Source of the DNA: Przewalskia tangutica
Taxonomy: Eukaryota > Streptophyta > Magnoliopsida > Solanales > Solanaceae
DNA length: 64,000 nt
Reading direction: 5' to 3'
Assembly: GCA_029844215.1 (NCBI GenBank)
Contig: CM056730.1
Location: 47,318,924-47,382,923, forward strand
The notes beneath the pieces were generated by a model, which was not told the DNA's origin, ran no database searches, and was given only the letters and a program-made list of their open reading frames with translations. Numbering within the stretch: position 1 is the stretch's first letter; each line of letters opens with the position of its first letter. The translations under genes were made by a program, and so were the position numbers. This document shows, piece after piece, positions 59,868 through 64,000 of the stretch.

Positions 59868-62174
59868 TCACACGACCCGAATGCCCGGATCGTGCCTTAC
59901 CCTGCACCCTAGTGACACAACATCGAGAAAATCGGAAAATAAAACATAAGCCATGAAACCAGAGATATAAATAAATAAGCAGCAACCAAAACAGCTTGCC
60001 TTCGGATATACATAAAACCCGAATGCTTTAATCCTTTTACAACCCCGCCACAACAGATTACATGCACTCTAAGATTTACAACAACTATGACGGACAGGGC
60101 CCGCCATACCCGAATGTACAAGAACCTACAACTCAGGAACACATACCAAAAGATAAGCCTCGAGAAACGAGCTTCCTAATACACGAACCGTGATCCTAAG
60201 AGAGGATCCACGGCCGATGTACTTACTCATGCGGCATGAACGCAGCCTCGGCGAGGTCAAGATAACAGTACCAAGTATGTGAAATCAGAAAAATATCAGA
60301 AATGAAATCATACTAGTCTATATAAAACAGGAGACATGTATGATAACCAAACTACAGTTCACAATATAAAAACAGTCACGTCAAGTCAGGGACTCACACC
60401 CTCAAAGTCATCACTCAAATATAACTATGGGTCTCATGCCCGCAACATCAATCATGCCCGTGGAACACCTTCCTCACTGCCGGCAGTCTACGATAACCAC
60501 ACCAAGTAGTACACATGAACACGTGTCCCACGTGTCCTAAAACCGTGACGGCAAGTACGGCTAACTACCGGATACCAAAGCCGCGTCATCAAGTGACCGG
60601 GCAAGTACGAAATCCAACTACGGATACCAAAGTCGTACTAACAAATCTATATAACCATACCACGGTCGACCTGTGGCAAGTACGAAGCCAACTACCGATA
60701 CCACTGCGCCACGTGAGTCGGCGGGCAAGTACGAAGACTAACTCCCAGATACCCAGCCGGAATCACGAGACTTCGTCACAAAACTGAACGGGGCAAGTAC
60801 TAAGGCTAACTACCAGATACCAATCCGAATCAGCCACGACCTCGGCAAGCACGAGAGCCAACTACGGATACCAAGCCGAATCAAGAAACCTCGCGAGAGC
60901 TAGTCCATGGAATAATAATCACGAAGCGTACGCGGAATGCTCACACCGCCAGACGCCCAAGTAAGATCATAACAAATCAGCCGCCCTCCATCGAGACGCC
61001 GGTGGTATAGGAATACAATACTAGCACGACAAGGCTATCACACGCAAACATAGGCAAGTTACACACAACTCAAGGTACTTTCATTTTATGCCAAAGTCCG
61101 TGTTTAACCAAAGTACGTGACGTTAAATTCTTTTAAAAGATTCATTTCTTTTACAAAGGTCACCCGATGCCCGTATTATAAAAATAGAGTGACTAACATT
61201 TTAAGTAAACCAAAACAACTTCCATACTTTCCTTTTTAAACCAAATTAAGACAATACTATGCCTTCTTTTTAGACCAAAACACTTCTCCTTTTAAAGTCA
61301 AGTTACCATTTTAAAACTAATGATGAAACCATTCTTTTGTTTTCATAAAGTCGTTATAACTAACTTCCCATAAAGCTGTTATAACACTTTATGTTTTAAA
61401 CCAATTTAAGACAAAACCATGTCTTTCTTTTAAACCAAAACTCTTCAACTCCTCAAGTCTCTTTTCTTTTAGAAATCAAGTTCCTTACTTTGGAAATTTA
61501 AGAAAATTAATGCTTGTTTATAATGATTCTTATTAAAGCAGTCATGATCTAGGAAATGTAATACAATTTTGTCTTATCTTAGCTTCTATGCAGATGGAGG
61601 TTTCTACTGGTTTTAATAGTAATTAATTAGTCAATACATTTTCCTTTATTAACGCTGCAGTGGTTTGTTCGATACTTATTCTCATTTCCGAAATCAATAT
61701 AATATTATTCCTTTTAAAACCCAAGTACCCATTTCTCATAAAAGCGGTTTCACAACTGTTTAACACAAACCAAGTCCTCAATATTTCATAACAAGTCACT
61801 TAACTTTGGAATCAAGTCAAGGACAAAAAAGGAAAATCAACTTCCTTTAAACACACGCGTCGTCACCGCACTAAATATATTTCACAAATATCATGCTAGA
61901 AAGGATAGGAAGAGGTTCACATACCTCGCGACGATTATCGACAATTAGCAAAACGCTCCAAAGTACTCTAACATTGCTCGCCTTTCCACCCTTCAAGTAG
62001 AATACGCTACTCGTAGCACTTCAACCTAAAAAGGCCACAAACGCCTATCAACCTCAGATCTCTTCGTAGAGAATAATTCTAGATACAAGATTCCTTATTC
62101 TACGGAAAATTCGGCAAAGACCTCCCCGCAACCACATGAATCTCCTCCTCTAACGAGGCTCGCTAATAAACCAA
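59868..62174 (-). repeat. LTR-derived macrosatellite, unit 4
   Basis: This 2307-bp unit has the same limits. The slot repeats are at about 60546-60885. It is followed by a further LTR terminus at 62175, which leads into a different LTR variant. Confidence 0.9.
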
Positions 62175-64000
62175 TCACACGACCGAATCCGGCCCGTGAT
62201 CGTGCCTACTGGGCACCCTAGTGACACAACATCAGAGAAAATCAGCGGAAAATAAAACATAAGCCATGAAACCAGAGATATAAATAAATAAGCAGGCCAA
62301 CCAAAACAGTTGCCTTCAGTATATACATAAAACCCGAACAGCTTTAATCCTTTTTACAACCCCGCCACAACAAGATTACTGCACTCTAAGATTTACAACA
62401 ACTATGACGGACAGGCCCCGCCATACCCCTGAATGTACAAGAACCTACAACTCAGGGAACACATACCAAAAGATAAGCCTCCGGAGAAACGGAGCTTCCC
62501 AATACGCTGAACCGTGATCCTAAGAGCGTGGATCCACGACCGATGTACCTCTACCTGCGCAGATGAACGCAGCCCGGGCGAGGTCGATAACAGTACTAAG
62601 TATGTGAAATCAGAAAAATACTGTAAATGAAATCATACTAGTCTATATAAAGCAGGAGACATGTATGATAACCAAACTACAGTTCACAATATAAAAACGA
62701 TATGTCGATGTGGACTCACGCCTCAAGTCATCACTCAAATATAACTATGGGTCTCACGCCCACAACATCAATCTTGTTCGCGTCATGGCCGCATGCCCCC
62801 GGAATTCTGCATCGGTGTAGACATGTCCATGACGCAACAATAATACCAATGCCCCATGGCCACATGCCCCGAATGCGTGACGTAGACACGCCCATGTAAC
62901 ATCAACAACAATATATCGGGTGATCAACCCGCCGTACGGCCACATGTCCCGACCGTGATCGGTGTAGACATGTCCATGTAACATCAATCAACAAGACAAC
63001 AATCAAAATGAAAACATACCCGTGGAATTCTCCGTCACTGCCAGCACGTCCAAGTAAGTTCTCAACAAGTCAACCGGCCCTACATCGAGACGCGTAACAC
63101 AGAAATACAACACTTGCACAACAAAGGCTATCATCACAAGCATAGGCAGGTTTCACCACAACAAGCATAGGCAAGTCATACACAACTCAAAGTACTTTCA
63201 TTTTATGCCAAAGTCCGGGTTCTTAACCCTAAAGTACTACGTACGCTAAATTCCTTTTAAAGATCCATTTCTTTTACAAAGGTCACCTGATACCCGTAGT
63301 ATAAAAAAATAGAGTGACGAACATTGTTAAGTAAACAAAAATGCTTTCCTTTGTAAAATCAAGTAACAACCTTATTTTCCAAACGTTCAAGTTTGCCTAA
63401 TTTCCAATGCTCAAGTTTCTCATTTTAGAAAAGGTTTCGTAGTTCATAGTTTTAATCCTTTAAAACATAATTCTCCTTTAAACGATTTGAGAAACATATG
63501 CCTTATATGTGAGTAGGTTATTCTTGTTTATAACCATCCTGTTACAGCAACCATGATCTAGGAAAATGTAATACAATTTTGTCTTATCTTAGCTTCTATG
63601 CAGATGGAGGTTTCTACTGGTTTTAATAACAATTTGTTATTTGTCAATACACTTTCCTTTATTAGCGTGCTGTGGTTTGTTCGATACTTATTCTCATTTC
63701 CAAATCAAGTAAAACATTATTCTTTTAAAACCAAGTACTCATTACTCATGAATGAGGTTTCACAACACTTTTAACAAAATGTTAATTACCAAGGAAAACA
63801 AGTTAAGTCTCTTATCTTCAAGATCAAGTCTCTTAACTTCTAAAAATCAGTAAACCATTCTTTTTATCACTCTTAAGACGTTATACCTAACTTCCCCTAA
63901 AGCTAGTACAACTCTTATGTTTTCAAAGCCAAGTATTACTCTTCTTTCAAAAGGTCTTTTGAAACACTTCAAGTTCTTTATTACTACACATCAAATCCGT
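62175..64000 (-). mobile_element. Partial LTR, minus strand, cut by the window edge
   Basis: The first roughly 500 bp match the macrosatellite units. From about 62700 it changes to the other slot type, with ATCGGTGTAGACATGTCC-like repeats at 62785-62995. From about 63120 onward it follows the 25-bp repeat and body sequence of the LTRs at 3464 and 8900. It may be the fifth unit, or the full LTR from which the array grew; the window ends before this can be decided. Confidence 0.82.
62785..62995 (-). repeat. Minisatellite, about 3 units, same type as 4066-4350
   Basis: GTAGACA or GTAGACACG anchors are near 62816, 62882 and 62958. The middle unit is damaged. The ORFs at 62702-62899 (+) and 62754-62987 (-) are repeat sequence. 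Confidence 0.8.

Noticed and set aside
53487..60787. Repeated ORFs of 84-112 codons in the tandem units
   Set aside because: They come from the 53-78 bp slot repeats and the frame differs from unit to unit, so there is no sign of selection for coding.

Overview
The window is a stretch of plant nuclear DNA made almost entirely of one family of LTR retrotransposons with very long LTRs, in nested and tandem copies. I found no host gene, rRNA, tRNA gene or CRISPR array. A plant source is supported by primer-binding sites matching plant initiator tRNA-Met (TGGTATCAGAGC at 27270, 41003 and, reversed, 51048), by a Ty3/gypsy chromovirus-type pol relic at 33034-35872, and by LTRs of 3.2-3.6 kb bounded by TGTTATACC and TGACA. 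The pol C-terminus looks like elements common in asterids such as Solanaceae; that is inference and of low certainty.

There are three blocks. Block 1 (1-18850) is all minus-strand: an LTR fragment (1-2276), an internal region without gag (2277-3463), LTR (3464-6829), gag internal region (6830-8899), LTR (8900-12219), a 23-bp remnant of an internal region holding only the PBS, a broken LTR (12243-14420), an LTR (14421-17580), and the 3' part of an internal region (17581-18850). Block 2 (18850-50702) is all plus-strand: truncated LTR1, gag, LTR2, gag, LTR3, pol relic, LTR4, LTR fragment, gag plus pol-tail relic, LTR5, short internal piece, LTR6. Block 3 (50703-64000) is minus-strand again: gag N-terminus, PBS, an LTR fragment with a 48-bp minisatellite, then a 2.3-kb tandem repeat in four copies (52901-62174) made from a promoter-less piece of the LTR, then a partial LTR.

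Most internal regions hold gag but no protease, reverse transcriptase or integrase, so the family is mainly non-autonomous and would have depended on proteins of a relative such as the one that left the pol relic. All coding regions are broken by frameshifts and stops. Many breaks are single- or few-base losses at CAG/CTG and CCG/CGG sites. These may be base-calling errors at methylated CHG sites rather than real decay, so the ORF state should be treated with caution.

The most unusual features are: (1) a fixed slot in the LTR that holds unrelated minisatellites in different copies; (2) the LTR-derived 2.3-kb macrosatellite; (3) LTR-internal-LTR-internal-LTR concatemers, including an LTR-PBS-LTR unit with only 23 bp between LTRs; and (4) conserved hairpins and a G-box palindrome inside or next to the LTRs.
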